The position numbers and the translations under genes are program-made. DNA of 64,000 bases from assembly GCF_003970915.1 (NCBI RefSeq), contig NZ_RXOF01000016.1, positions 107,078-171,077 on the forward strand, read 5' to 3'. Of the stretch, positions 41,843-49,482 are shown piece by piece. Source of the stretch: Hymenobacter gummosus. GTDB taxonomy: Bacteria > Bacteroidota > Bacteroidia > Cytophagales > Hymenobacteraceae. The notes below the pieces were generated by a model. It worked only from the letters and a program-made list of their open reading frames with translations. It was not told where the DNA came from and ran no database searches. The first letter of the stretch is position 1. Every line of letters starts with the position of its first letter.

Positions 41843-42014
41843 ATTCGTATTCGACCTGAAAAGTCCTCAAAAGCCAGGTTGTTAGTAGTGCTGATTACCT
41901 CAGTTGGTGTTACTTACTTTCAAAGCCCACCCGTTCCGGCCCGACTCAATGCTGCCCCTGATTTCTCGGCGCGGCGGCCGTCGGCAGGTGTCAACGAGCC
42001 GCTGGGGGGCTTCT

Positions 42015-42078
42015 AAGAGTAAAAGTGCCGGCCCGAACACAGAGCCGACCAGGAGGCGCACTCTGCGTTCGGGCCGGT
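42015..42078 (-). terminator. Hairpin, possible terminator of the methyltransferase gene
   Basis: Arms 42027-42044 and 42061-42078 ('CTCTGCGTTCGGGCCGGT') match at 16 of 18 positions. Read on the minus strand, the hairpin is followed by 'ACTTTTACTC', a weak T-run. It lies about 170 bp after the stop codon at 42244. The region 41710-42243 otherwise has no gene. Confidence 0.45.
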
Positions 42079-42243
42079 ACGGGCCGGGCATTCCGGTGGT
42101 GGTTTTGCCGTCCGGCGGTAAGTGCGAACGGCCTGTTGCTGAACCGGAAGCCCAGTTAAATAGCGTTTTCCAAGAACCGCGGTTAGCGCCCCCGCTGCGG
42201 TGGGCCCGAGCCGGTTGTCGGTATCCGGACGTGCTGCTCCGGG

Positions 42244-43152
42244 TCAGCGCTTGCGAAGCCAGATGTTGCCGCCGGAAGCTTCATAGGTTACGGGCATGGC
42301 GGCAAACGCTTCCGGGTAGTGAATTTGTAGATAATCCGAGAAGTGAATTATCTCAAATGCGTTATTGTACATCAGGAAGGCGCGTAGAATGTAATTCTCG
42401 TTCCAGTTTCGGCCTTCAAAGACCCATTTTTGCGGGTATTCAAACGGGTAAAATATATCGTGGATATGAATAACGACTCCTTTGTTAAGGGCAGGTAAGA
42501 TATTGAACAAAACGTAGTTTACGTCGCTGTTGCACTTAGAAACGTGCGAGCCGTCAATGAAGAGTATATCGTTTTCCTGTAGCGTGCGGAATTTTTCTAA
42601 GCTTATATTTTGAACAATTGTCTCGTGTATTTCAACTCGTTTTTTGTCTTCCGGGCTCAGCAGAGAAAGAAGCCGCTGGGGTTCCGGGTCGATAAACGTA
42701 AGCTTAATTTGCTTGTTGAAAAATGCGTCGTTCACATCAAGCATCAAGGCTGAAGTGTGACCGGAACCGGCCTCAATAATTTGCTTGGGCTTAAAATGCC
42801 GCAACATAGAGTATAGAATTGTGCCATCGGTTTGGGTAAATAAATCATTGTTGAAATAATAACGTAAGCCGGATTGCTTTTCCGCTTTAAAGGGCATTTC
42901 CGGGTAATATTGGGACAGCTCCTTCAATAATACTAATTGCTGATCCGTATTCAAATCAAGGCCCTCAATCTGGGCAACTTGGCGGGGACGCCAAATATCA
43001 TCAGCTTCTTGCTTGAGCGAGGCAACGTTGACAATTGGTGAGTAATAATGTCCTGGGTGAAAACAGGAATTTTCATAATTATCGACATAGTATTGGTATC
43101 GTTTGCCAACAACCGGCATCTTTTTTACTAGAGACTTGATAAAATCGTTCAT
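42244..43152 (-). CDS. Class I SAM-dependent methyltransferase, AT-rich
   Basis: This 302-residue protein has a methyltransferase core with the SAM motif 'IIEAGSGHTSALMLDVND', then 'KLTFIDPEPQRLLSLL', and the post-motif 'DILFIDGSHVSKCNSDVNYV' followed by 'PALNKGVVIHIHDIFYPFEY'. This matches the Methyltransf_24/cephalosporin-hydroxylase-like group seen in sugar and glycan methylation. There is no signal peptide or membrane helix. The gene is much richer in A/T than its neighbours (AAT, AAA, TTA codons), suggesting recent acquisition. A methylated sugar or glycan target is inferred from family precedent only. Confidence 0.85.
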   Translation of the reverse strand: MNDFIKSLVKKMPVVGKRYQYYVDNYENSCFHPGHYYSPIVNVASLKQEADDIWRPRQVAQIEGLDLNTDQQLVLLKELSQYYPEMPFKAEKQSGLRYYFNNDLFTQTDGTILYSMLRHFKPKQIIEAGSGHTSALMLDVNDAFFNKQIKLTFIDPEPQRLLSLLSPEDKKRVEIHETIVQNISLEKFRTLQENDILFIDGSHVSKCNSDVNYVLFNILPALNKGVVIHIHDIFYPFEYPQKWVFEGRNWNENYILRAFLMYNNAFEIIHFSDYLQIHYPEAFAAMPVTYEASGGNIWLRKR

Positions 43153-43394
43153 CGCGCAAAGGCTTGTTGGCAGAAGAGCAAAGGGTTTCGCTCAAAGAAA
43201 GAAGATTTTCGTTCAAAACTCAAATAATGATTTAGAACAGTGAAGTATATGTGTCTAAGTGGCGGCTGCGTCGCCTGCTACGCATTTCAGGCCGGCTCAG
43301 GGCCGATGGCTGCTGCCGGAAAACCCTCGTCGGGCTAGGGCAAATCTGCATTTGGGGCCGTCCAGAAGTGGATTGCGCTGGCACGCCCGTTCAC

Positions 43395-43433
43395 CAAAAC
43401 AGCCCGGGCCGGCATGAGCCGAACCGGGCTGTA
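43395..43433 (-). terminator. Terminator-like hairpin downstream of MBL-rhodanese gene
   Basis: 'ACAGCCCGG' and 'CCGGGCTGT' form the outer stem with further pairing inside ('CGGC' with 'GCCG'). Read on the minus strand, TTTTGG follows. A second short hairpin, 'CAGGGGCGGT-GAAA-CCGCCCCTG', lies at 43521-43543 next to the stop codon at 43551, without a T-run. The rest of 43153-43550 shows no gene. Confidence 0.6.
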
Positions 43434-43550
43434 TCAGCCGCTGCCCAGAGGCAGCTACCATGTTGTGCATCCCCCGGCAAAGAACGCCGGGGCGGAATTA
43501 CCTGCCTTTAGCCTGGGGGCCAGGGGCGGTGAAACCGCCCCTGTATGTTG

Positions 43551-44927
43551 CTAATGCACCGCCTGCTTCTGAAACTCGGTAATGGCCTCGCCCAGGTCAT
43601 AGATTTCCGTGCCTTCGGGCAGGGCGGCCTGCAGGATGCTAGCCCCCGCCGCCGAGCGGTAGCCGCCGGCGCAGTGCACCAGCACGGGCTTGTCGGTGGG
43701 CACTTCCTGGGCCCGCTCGCGCAGCTCGGGCAGCGGAATCAGCAGGGCCCCGTCGAACACCGGCTGCTTGGCCTCGGTGCGGTTGCGGATGTCGACGATG
43801 GTAAACTCTTCCGGGTGCTGGCGCACCCGCTCCACGTCCACGGCGGGGCTGCTGGCAGGCAGCTCGCGGGGCGTGAGCAGGGCCCCCTGGATGTTGCCCT
43901 CGTAGCCGATTTTGGCGGTTTTGCGAATCACCGTGTCCAGGGCAATCTGCGAATCGGCGACCAAGTAAAATGGCTCTTTCGGGCCCAGAATCGAGCCCAG
44001 CCAGGTTTCAAACTTGCCGCCGTCCATCAGGTTGATAGCACCGGGCAGGTGGCCCTGGCGGAACTGCGCCGCCGGCCGCGTGTCGATGACGAGCACGTCG
44101 GCCTCCAGCTCGGCGCCCCCGTTCAGGTGCTTGACGGCCCGCACCGAGTCTTCGAACGCCGGCGCGCCCTGCTTGTTGAGCTGCACGTCGCGGCCGAAGT
44201 ACTTGGGCACGAAGGGCTGGTCTTCGAGCAGCACCTGAATGAACTCCTCACGGGTCATGGGCTGCAGGGCGTAGTTGGTTTTCAGCTCCTTGGCGATGGT
44301 GCTGTCGAGGTCGGTGGACGTGGTTTTGCCGCAGAGGGAGCCGGGGCCGTGGGCCGGGTACACCTTGGTAGCCGGCGGCAGCGTCATGATTTTGTCGCGG
44401 GTGCTGTCGTACATCTGCCCGGCCAGCTCCTCGCGCTTGTGGCCGCCCACGGCCTCGTCCTCGCGCAAATCGGGGCGGCCTACGTCGCCCACAAACAGGG
44501 TGTCGCCGGTAAAGGCGGCCCGCACCTGGCCCAGCTCATCCACCAGCAGCACGGTAATGGAGTCGGGCGAGTGGCCGGGCGTGTTCAGCGCGTGCAGCTC
44601 CACCTGCCCAATGCTGACCCGGTCGCCCTCGTCGAAGCCGCGGTGGGGGTACTGGGCCTTCACCAGGCGGCTCACGTAGATGGCGGCCCCGGTTTCCTGC
44701 GCAATTTCCAGGTGCGACGAAACGAAGTCGGCGTGGGGGTGCGTCTCGATGACGGCCACGATGCGGGCTTCCTGCTCGTCGGCAAAATCGTAGTACGGCT
44801 GCGGGTCCCGGCCGGGGTCGATGACGGCCATGCGGCCGCCGCTGAGCACGGCGTAGGAAGCGTGGGCCAGGCCCTTGTCGTAAAACTGGTGTATCCTGAA
44901 GGGTTGTGTGGAAGGCAGGGGACTCAT
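43551..44927 (-). CDS. Metallo-beta-lactamase fold protein with two rhodanese domains (persulfide dioxygenase-like)
   Basis: This 458-residue protein has an N-terminal MBL domain with 'ETHPHADFVSSH' (His63, His65), 'NTPGHSPDS' (His119) and 'FTGDTLFVGDVGRPDL' (Asp142), the mono-iron ligand pattern of ETHE1-like persulfide dioxygenases. The 'HxHxDH' is HPHADF, so the last His is Phe. Rhodanese domain 1 ('LVIDTRPAAQFRQGHLPGAI') lacks an active Cys; domain 2 has an intact loop 'VLVHCAGGYRSAAG'. Such fusions oxidise glutathione persulfide and move sulfane sulfur. ATG 44927 is used; the TTG 21 bp upstream is unlikely. No other sulfur genes are adjacent. Confidence 0.9.
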   Translation of the reverse strand: MSPLPSTQPFRIHQFYDKGLAHASYAVLSGGRMAVIDPGRDPQPYYDFADEQEARIVAVIETHPHADFVSSHLEIAQETGAAIYVSRLVKAQYPHRGFDEGDRVSIGQVELHALNTPGHSPDSITVLLVDELGQVRAAFTGDTLFVGDVGRPDLREDEAVGGHKREELAGQMYDSTRDKIMTLPPATKVYPAHGPGSLCGKTTSTDLDSTIAKELKTNYALQPMTREEFIQVLLEDQPFVPKYFGRDVQLNKQGAPAFEDSVRAVKHLNGGAELEADVLVIDTRPAAQFRQGHLPGAINLMDGGKFETWLGSILGPKEPFYLVADSQIALDTVIRKTAKIGYEGNIQGALLTPRELPASSPAVDVERVRQHPEEFTIVDIRNRTEAKQPVFDGALLIPLPELRERAQEVPTDKPVLVHCAGGYRSAAGASILQAALPEGTEIYDLGEAITEFQKQAVH

Positions 44928-45300
44928 GGGGGTAAAGTAAGGTGACAACTACCGGCTGGGCTGACAGCAGCCGAGTCTGGCAAAGCGCGGCGGCAGCCGC
45001 AAGCACCGCGCCGTTTAGGCGCGGTCTGACAGCATGGCCGGGCAATCAGCCCGAAAGACTGACATTTTCAAATATAACAACCGGCTAAACCCCTGAGTCG
45101 GTTAGGTGGATTTAATTTCTGATTAAATGGTGCTATGTGTTTGATTGTTAGATGGTTGATCAATAGTAGGCTCTCCGTAAACTGACGAAAGTCAACGGGC
45201 AGCCTCATTCTGGCGACGAAAGACGCCCAAGCCGCTCCCTGGCAATCCGACCCCAGGCCAACCCGCCGCCTCAGACAGACGCACACGGACGTCAAGCTTC
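44928..45300. other. Intergenic region without recognised gene
   Basis: It holds a small hairpin 'ACCGCGCC-GTTTA-GGCGCGGT' (45005-45025) upstream of the MBL-rhodanese start and an AT-rich stretch (45070-45170) with no conserved frame. It is probably the promoter region of 43551-44927. Confidence 0.35.
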
Positions 45301-45360
45301 AGCCGCTCCCAGCAAAACGCCCGCTCCGGAGCCGGAGCGGGCGTTTGGCTGGGAGCGGCT
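45301..45360 (-). terminator. Long nested hairpin, terminator of the Spy-like gene
   Basis: The outer arms 'AGCCGCTCCCAGC' (45301-45313 and 45348-45360) and the inner arms 'AAACGCCCGCTCCGG' (45315-45329 and 45332-45346) form a 60-bp near-perfect palindrome, with a 2-base loop and one mismatch. Read on the minus strand, the inner stem ends GGGCGTTTT. It lies 45 bp after the stop codon at 45405. The length is unusual for a terminator. Confidence 0.75.
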
Positions 45361-45404
45361 GTGCGGGGCCTCAGCCGAAACGGAGGCGGCACCGGCACGG
45401 GGCG

Positions 45405-45884
45405 CTAGCTCTTGACTTTGGCTTTGGTCTTGTCGGCCTTGGTTTTCACTTTGCCTTCCTGGCGGGCGTCGCGCATTTCGCCGGCGCGCTCCAGGCGGTC
45501 CTCGCGCAGCTGCTGGTACTTGGCGAATTGCTCCGCGCTGAGCACGCCTTTCAGCTGCTCATCGGCGCTGGTGCGGGCGTCCTTCATTTGCTGCATCATG
45601 GCTTGGCGGTCGGCGCCAGGGCCCTGGCCGCGCAGGGTTTCCATGCGGTTGGCCTGCCCCAGGAATATTTCGCGCACCTTGGGCTGCTGCTCGGCGCTGA
45701 GGCCCAGCTGGGTGGTCAGGCGCTGGGTTTGCATATCGGCGCGCTGCTCGGGCGTGCGCTGCTGCCCGCGGCCCATGCCGCCGGGGCGGTCCTGGTAGGC
45801 ATTGTCGGCGGCGGGGGAGGTCTGGGCCTGGGCGGTCGAGAAGCTGAGGCCGGCGGCCAGCAAGAGGAAAAGCATCTTTTTCAT
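45405..45884 (-). CDS. Spy/CpxP-like periplasmic protein
   Basis: This 159-residue protein has a signal peptide 'MKKMLFLLLAAGLSFSTAQA'. It is fully helical and rich in Gln, Arg, Met and Lys: 'QLGLSAEQQPKVREIFLGQA', 'RQAMMQQMKDARTSADEQLK' and 'GVLSAEQFAKYQQLREDRLE'. The repeated 'L(T/S)xEQ...k...' units match the LTxxQ motif of Spy/CpxP-type chaperones, which bind unfolded periplasmic proteins. The C-terminal tail is Lys-rich ('KVKTKADKTKAKVKS'), which is unusual for Spy. ATG 45884 begins the signal. The gene is divergent from the permease gene. Confidence 0.82.
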   Translation of the reverse strand: MKKMLFLLLAAGLSFSTAQAQTSPAADNAYQDRPGGMGRGQQRTPEQRADMQTQRLTTQLGLSAEQQPKVREIFLGQANRMETLRGQGPGADRQAMMQQMKDARTSADEQLKGVLSAEQFAKYQQLREDRLERAGEMRDARQEGKVKTKADKTKAKVKS

Positions 45885-46102
45885 GGGAAGAAGGTCTGTG
45901 GAAAAATCTGCCGGCTTGGATGGCCAGCGGGCCCGCGGGTTTAATTTCCAGCCGAGCCAGCCGGTCCGGGGCAAGTTCCGGCCCAGTGCCCCGCAGGCGC
46001 CGGATTCTGCCTATATTCGGGCCCCGGCGTGTCGGCTAGCCGGCCGCGGGCTGTTTTCACGACCAACTTCACTCTCCAATTCTCCCCATCCCAATCATCT
46101 AA

Positions 46103-47644
46103 ATGGCAAACATTTTCGCCAAAAAACCCCTCGCCGTGCTGCTGGGCGAAGCCAACGCCTCGGGCGAAGGCGCGCTGAAGCGTACGCTCGGTGCGGCCAG
46201 CCTCGTCGCCCTGGGCGTCGGGGCCATCATCGGGGCCGGCCTGTTCGTGCGCACGGCTGCCGCGGCCGCCCAGGCCTCGGGCCCCGGCGTGACGCTGGCT
46301 TTCATCGTGGCCGCCATCGGCTGCGCCTTCGCCGGCCTGTGCTACGCCGAATTCGCCGCCATGATTCCGATTGCCGGCTCGGCCTACACCTACGCTTACA
46401 CCACCATGGGCGAGTTTGTGGCCTGGGTGATTGGCTGGGCGCTGATTATGGAGTACGCCCTGGGCGCGGCCACTGTGAGCATTGCCTGGAGCGAGTATCT
46501 AAACAAGCTCTTGGAGGTATTCCACTGGCAAATACCATTCGAGCTGTGCCACGCGCCCTCTGAGGGCGGCTACATCAACCTGCCGGCCGTATTGATTGTG
46601 GTGCTGCTGAGCCTGTTGCTGGTGAAAGGCACCCAGGAATCGGCTACGCTGAACTCCTTCCTGGTGGTGCTCAAGGTGGCCGTGGTGCTCGTGTTCATCG
46701 TGGTGGGCTGGCAGTTCATCAACCCCGCCAACCACACGCCCTACCTGATTCCTGAAAACGCCGAGCCCGTGGTGAGCGGCGGCAAAGTGGTGCGCGAGTA
46801 CACCGAGTGGAACAAGCACGGCTGGGGCGGTATCCTCGGCGGGGCGGCCATTGTGTTCTTCGCCTTCATCGGTTTCGACGCCGTTTCGACGGCCGCGCAG
46901 GAAGCCAAGAACCCCAAGCGCGACATGCCCATCGGCATCCTCGGCTCCCTGGCCGTGTGCACGGTGCTCTACATCCTGTTCGGCCACGTGCTGACGGGCG
47001 TGGCCAACTGGCGCGAGTTTGCCGACCCCAAGCTGGGCGGCGAAGCCTCGGTGGCCTACGCCATCAAAACGCACATGCAGGGCTACGAATGGCTGGGCAC
47101 GGCCGTCACGGGTGCCATCCTGTTCGGCTTCACTTCCGTGATTCTGGTGATGCTGATGGGCCAGAGCCGCGTGTTCTTCTCCATGGCCAACGACGGCCTG
47201 ATGCCCAAGGCCTTCTCGGAGCTGCACCCCCGGTTCCACACGCCCTACAAATCCAACCTGATGCTGATGGTGTTCGTGGGCGCATTTGCGGCCTTCGTGC
47301 CCGGCTCGGTAGCCGGCGACCTGACCTCCTTCGGCACGCTGCTGGCCTTCGTGCTGGTGAGCATCGGCGTGTGGATCATGCGCCGCACCAACCCCGAGCA
47401 GCCGCGGCCGTTCCGCTCGCCGCTGTCGTCGGCCTCGTTCCCGCTGGTGCCCATCCTGGGCGCCCTCATCTGCCTGGCCATGATCCTGGCCCTGGATGCC
47501 GCCACCCTGAAGCTGGCTCTGGGCTGGATGCTGATTGGCTTCATCGTGTATTTCATCTACGGCCGGCAGAACTCCAAGCTGCAGAAAGGCATCGTGGTGG
47601 TGCCGCAGGAAATGGAGGAACAAGCGTTTATCGAGCAGAAATAG
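46103..47644 (+). CDS. APC-family cationic amino-acid permease
   Basis: This 513-residue inner-membrane transporter has about twelve helices. The start 'FAKKPLAVLLGEANASGEG' is followed by the APC motif 'VALGVGAIIGAGLFVRTAAA' and 'ISAGSAYTY'-like 'IAGSAYTYAYTTMGEFVAWV'. 'GWGGILGGAAIVFFAFIGFD' and 'VSTAAQEAKNPKRDMPIG' are typical of the CAT/YfnA branch (amino-acid exchange or uptake, LeuT fold). The C-terminal tail is short and charged. A TATATTCG stretch (46012) upstream is -7-like. The gene is followed by a very strong terminator. The substrate is likely a basic or small neutral amino acid, by family precedent. Confidence 0.93.
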   Translation: MANIFAKKPLAVLLGEANASGEGALKRTLGAASLVALGVGAIIGAGLFVRTAAAAAQASGPGVTLAFIVAAIGCAFAGLCYAEFAAMIPIAGSAYTYAYTTMGEFVAWVIGWALIMEYALGAATVSIAWSEYLNKLLEVFHWQIPFELCHAPSEGGYINLPAVLIVVLLSLLLVKGTQESATLNSFLVVLKVAVVLVFIVVGWQFINPANHTPYLIPENAEPVVSGGKVVREYTEWNKHGWGGILGGAAIVFFAFIGFDAVSTAAQEAKNPKRDMPIGILGSLAVCTVLYILFGHVLTGVANWREFADPKLGGEASVAYAIKTHMQGYEWLGTAVTGAILFGFTSVILVMLMGQSRVFFSMANDGLMPKAFSELHPRFHTPYKSNLMLMVFVGAFAAFVPGSVAGDLTSFGTLLAFVLVSIGVWIMRRTNPEQPRPFRSPLSSASFPLVPILGALICLAMILALDAATLKLALGWMLIGFIVYFIYGRQNSKLQKGIVVVPQEMEEQAFIEQK

Positions 47645-47655
47645 CCGCTTCCCAA

Positions 47656-47707
47656 AGCCCCAACAAAAAGCCCCGCCGGATTTCCGGCGGGGCTTTTTGT
47701 TGGGGCT
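47656..47707 (+). terminator. Very long perfect terminator hairpin (25-bp stem)
   Basis: 'AGCCCCAACAAAAAGCCCCG' continues into CCGGA; the whole 25-bp arm pairs with 47683-47707, loop TT. The core 'AAAAAGCCCCGCCGGA' (47665-47680) followed by its complement ending in five T is a classic terminator, extended by an outer dyad. Confidence 0.9.
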
Positions 47708-48066
47708 GGTTAAAAAAAGGCCGAATCAGGGCCGCTGATGCAACCTCCGGGCGGCCGGGCGACTCCCGAGGCGGGTGAAGCGCCGTACCCGGGCGCGGCG
47801 ACGAAAAAAACACCACGCCGCCGCGGCTGAAAATCCTGCTGCCTGCTGCCAACCAAATCAGCGCCGCCCGGTTGGTGCTGAGTGACTTACAACTGAGCAG
47901 CGCCGCCCGCTGAATATTTGCTTAATTTTCTGCGTCAAGCCTAATACAATTTTAGCTGACAGCGGCTCTGACAACGGCGCAATGTAAGCGCGTCAAAACC
48001 GTTGGAAGCAGCGCCAGCGCGTCGAATGCTGCTGTTGGCTAGTTTGTCAATCTGTACCCCGGCCGT
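47708..48066. other. Intergenic region with short repeats before the LuxR regulator
   Basis: No gene is seen. The 12-mer 'CAGCGCCGCCCG' occurs at 47859-47870 and 47898-47909, and an AT-rich 'GAATATTTGCTTAATTTTC' stretch lies at 47913-47931. These may form the promoter of the LuxR-type regulator at 48067. Confidence 0.35.
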
Positions 48067-48750
48067 ATGACCGAACCTTTCCCCGAAGCTATTCAGGTGT
48101 TGTTGGTAGATGACCACCCGCTGGTCATTGAAGGAATTCAGGCCTTGCTGCGCGACGCGTCCGACATTCGGGTAGCCGCTACGGCTTCCAGCGGCTACGA
48201 GGCCCTGCAGCGCCTGCAGGAGCAGCCCGGGCTGCAGGTAGCCATTGTGGACCTCAACATGCCCGGCATGAACGGCGTGGAGCTGCTGCGGGCCATGCTG
48301 CAGCAGCACCCGCAGGTACGCGCCATGGCCCTGTCGGTGTACTACGACTACAGCTCCGTGACCGACGTGCTCGAGGCTGGTGGCTCGGGCTATCTGCTCA
48401 AAAACACCAGCAAGAAGGAACTGGTGGAAGCCGTGCGCGAGGTGTACGCCGGGCACAACTACTTCAGCCCGGAAGTGGGGGCCACGCTCCTGCAGCACCT
48501 GCCCCGCGCCGGTGCCCGGCCCAGCCCCGCCGCCGACGCCCGCGAAGACCGCCCCGTAGAGTTGACGGCCCGCGAGAAAGAAGTGTTGCAGCTCATTGCC
48601 CGCGAAATTCCCAGCTCCCGCATTGCCGAGCAGCTGTTCATCAGTGAGCGGACGGTGGAGTCGCACCGCAAAAACCTGCTGACCAAGACCAATTCCAAGT
48701 CCGTAGTGGGCCTCATTCAATACGCACTACGCCATAAACTCATCAACTAA
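48067..48750 (+). CDS. NarL/LuxR-family response regulator
   Basis: This 227-residue response regulator has a receiver domain (about 9-125) with the acid pair Asp15/Asp16, phospho-acceptor Asp62 in 'VAIVDLNMPGMNG', Ser/Thr in 'ALSVYYDY' and Lys in 'GYLLKNTSKKEL'. A GerE/LuxR HTH follows at about 160-222: 'LTAREKEVLQLIAREIPSSR' and 'LFISERTVESHRKNLLTKTN'. No kinase is adjacent. The HisKA_3 kinase at 13114 is the only matching kinase in the window, but it is 35 kb away. The pairing is plausible only because the classes fit. The gene is followed by a strong terminator. Confidence 0.92.
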   Translation: MTEPFPEAIQVLLVDDHPLVIEGIQALLRDASDIRVAATASSGYEALQRLQEQPGLQVAIVDLNMPGMNGVELLRAMLQQHPQVRAMALSVYYDYSSVTDVLEAGGSGYLLKNTSKKELVEAVREVYAGHNYFSPEVGATLLQHLPRAGARPSPAADAREDRPVELTAREKEVLQLIAREIPSSRIAEQLFISERTVESHRKNLLTKTNSKSVVGLIQYALRHKLIN

Positions 48751-48776
48751 CACCACCTTACACCTGCATTTCGCCG

Positions 48777-48813
48777 ACCGCGCAGCCCACCCGCTGCGCG
48801 GTTATTTTTTTTT
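48777..48813 (+). terminator. Rho-independent terminator of LuxR regulator gene
   Basis: The stem 'ACCGCGCAGC' pairs with 'GCTGCGCGGT', with a 6-base loop, followed by TA and nine T. It lies 26 bp after the stop codon. Confidence 0.88.
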
Positions 48814-49127
48814 CATGGTGATGAGCTGGTATCGGGTCTTCCGGCGACAGAACAAAAAGCTGATTTCCGCCGAAAGGGGGCTGTAAACAGTCGAACACGC
48901 TACTACAGTATACAAGTTGTATAGTCTACGTTTTATAACTGAGGAGGTTACAAGAAAAGTACCGAAAGATGAAAATACGTGCTGGTACGGATACCATTCC
49001 AGCATAATATTCCCTTATCTTAGCATCGTTCAATAAAATGAAGCTTACTTCATATTGAACAGCGGGTTCACCGGTCGGCCAACCACTGCTCTTTTCCACC
49101 ACCTCTTCACTCCAAATTGTAACCACC
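48814..49127. other. AT-rich intergenic region with -7-like element
   Basis: No convincing gene is seen; the minus-strand frame across it looks random. TATCTTAG at 49016-49023 is a -7-like element about 105 bp upstream of the small ORF at 49128. Confidence 0.35.
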
Positions 49128-49340
49128 ATGGCCTCTAAGATACTCTCCTTCATCTGCCACGTACCCGGCGTGATTCCGGGCGCGTATCCCGCCGTGCCGA
49201 CCACCGACGCCAGCGCCCCCGGACGCAACGCCAGCAGTGAGCCGCGGCGCGCCACCGCCGACAGCGGCGGGCATTTTACGGCCATCTACGAAAACGAGCG
49301 GTTTGTGCGCTTCAAGTACATCAGCAACGCGGCCGGGTAG
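49128..49340 (+). CDS. Small hypothetical protein, 70 residues
   Basis: The ATG at 49128 follows 'ACCACC' and the product reads 'MASKILSFICHVPGVIPGAY' and on to 'FTAIYENERFVRFKYISNAA'. The hydrophobic N-terminal part and the aromatic C-terminal part look protein-like, while the middle is Ser/Thr/Arg/Ala-rich. No family is recognised. An AT-rich leader of roughly 100 bp with a -7-like element lies upstream, and a GC-rich hairpin (49383-49414) lies after the stop codon. It could be a small peptide gene, but conservation is not testable here. Confidence 0.45.
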   Translation: MASKILSFICHVPGVIPGAYPAVPTTDASAPGRNASSEPRRATADSGGHFTAIYENERFVRFKYISNAAG

Positions 49341-49482
49341 GTCTGGCCTTGCCTGGTAGTTGCGTGCTTCGAGTCGCCTGGTGCCGCCCGGTTAGCCTTG
49401 GCCAACCGGGCGGCGGCATGTCCGGCAGGGCCGCCGGGGCAGATTTCGGCTAACTTGCGCACCGGATCAAGTGTGCTCTGCT

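Noticed and set aside
48802-49005. A 67-codon minus-strand frame in the AT-rich gap.
   Set aside because: Composition looks random, it has no family features, and its stop overlaps the terminator of the LuxR-type gene.
49360-49420. A tRNA-like fragment suggested by 'TTCGAGTCGCC' near a GC-rich hairpin.
   Set aside because: No cloverleaf can be drawn: the acceptor and anticodon arms are absent. The hairpin 49383-49414 is more likely a terminator-type structure.
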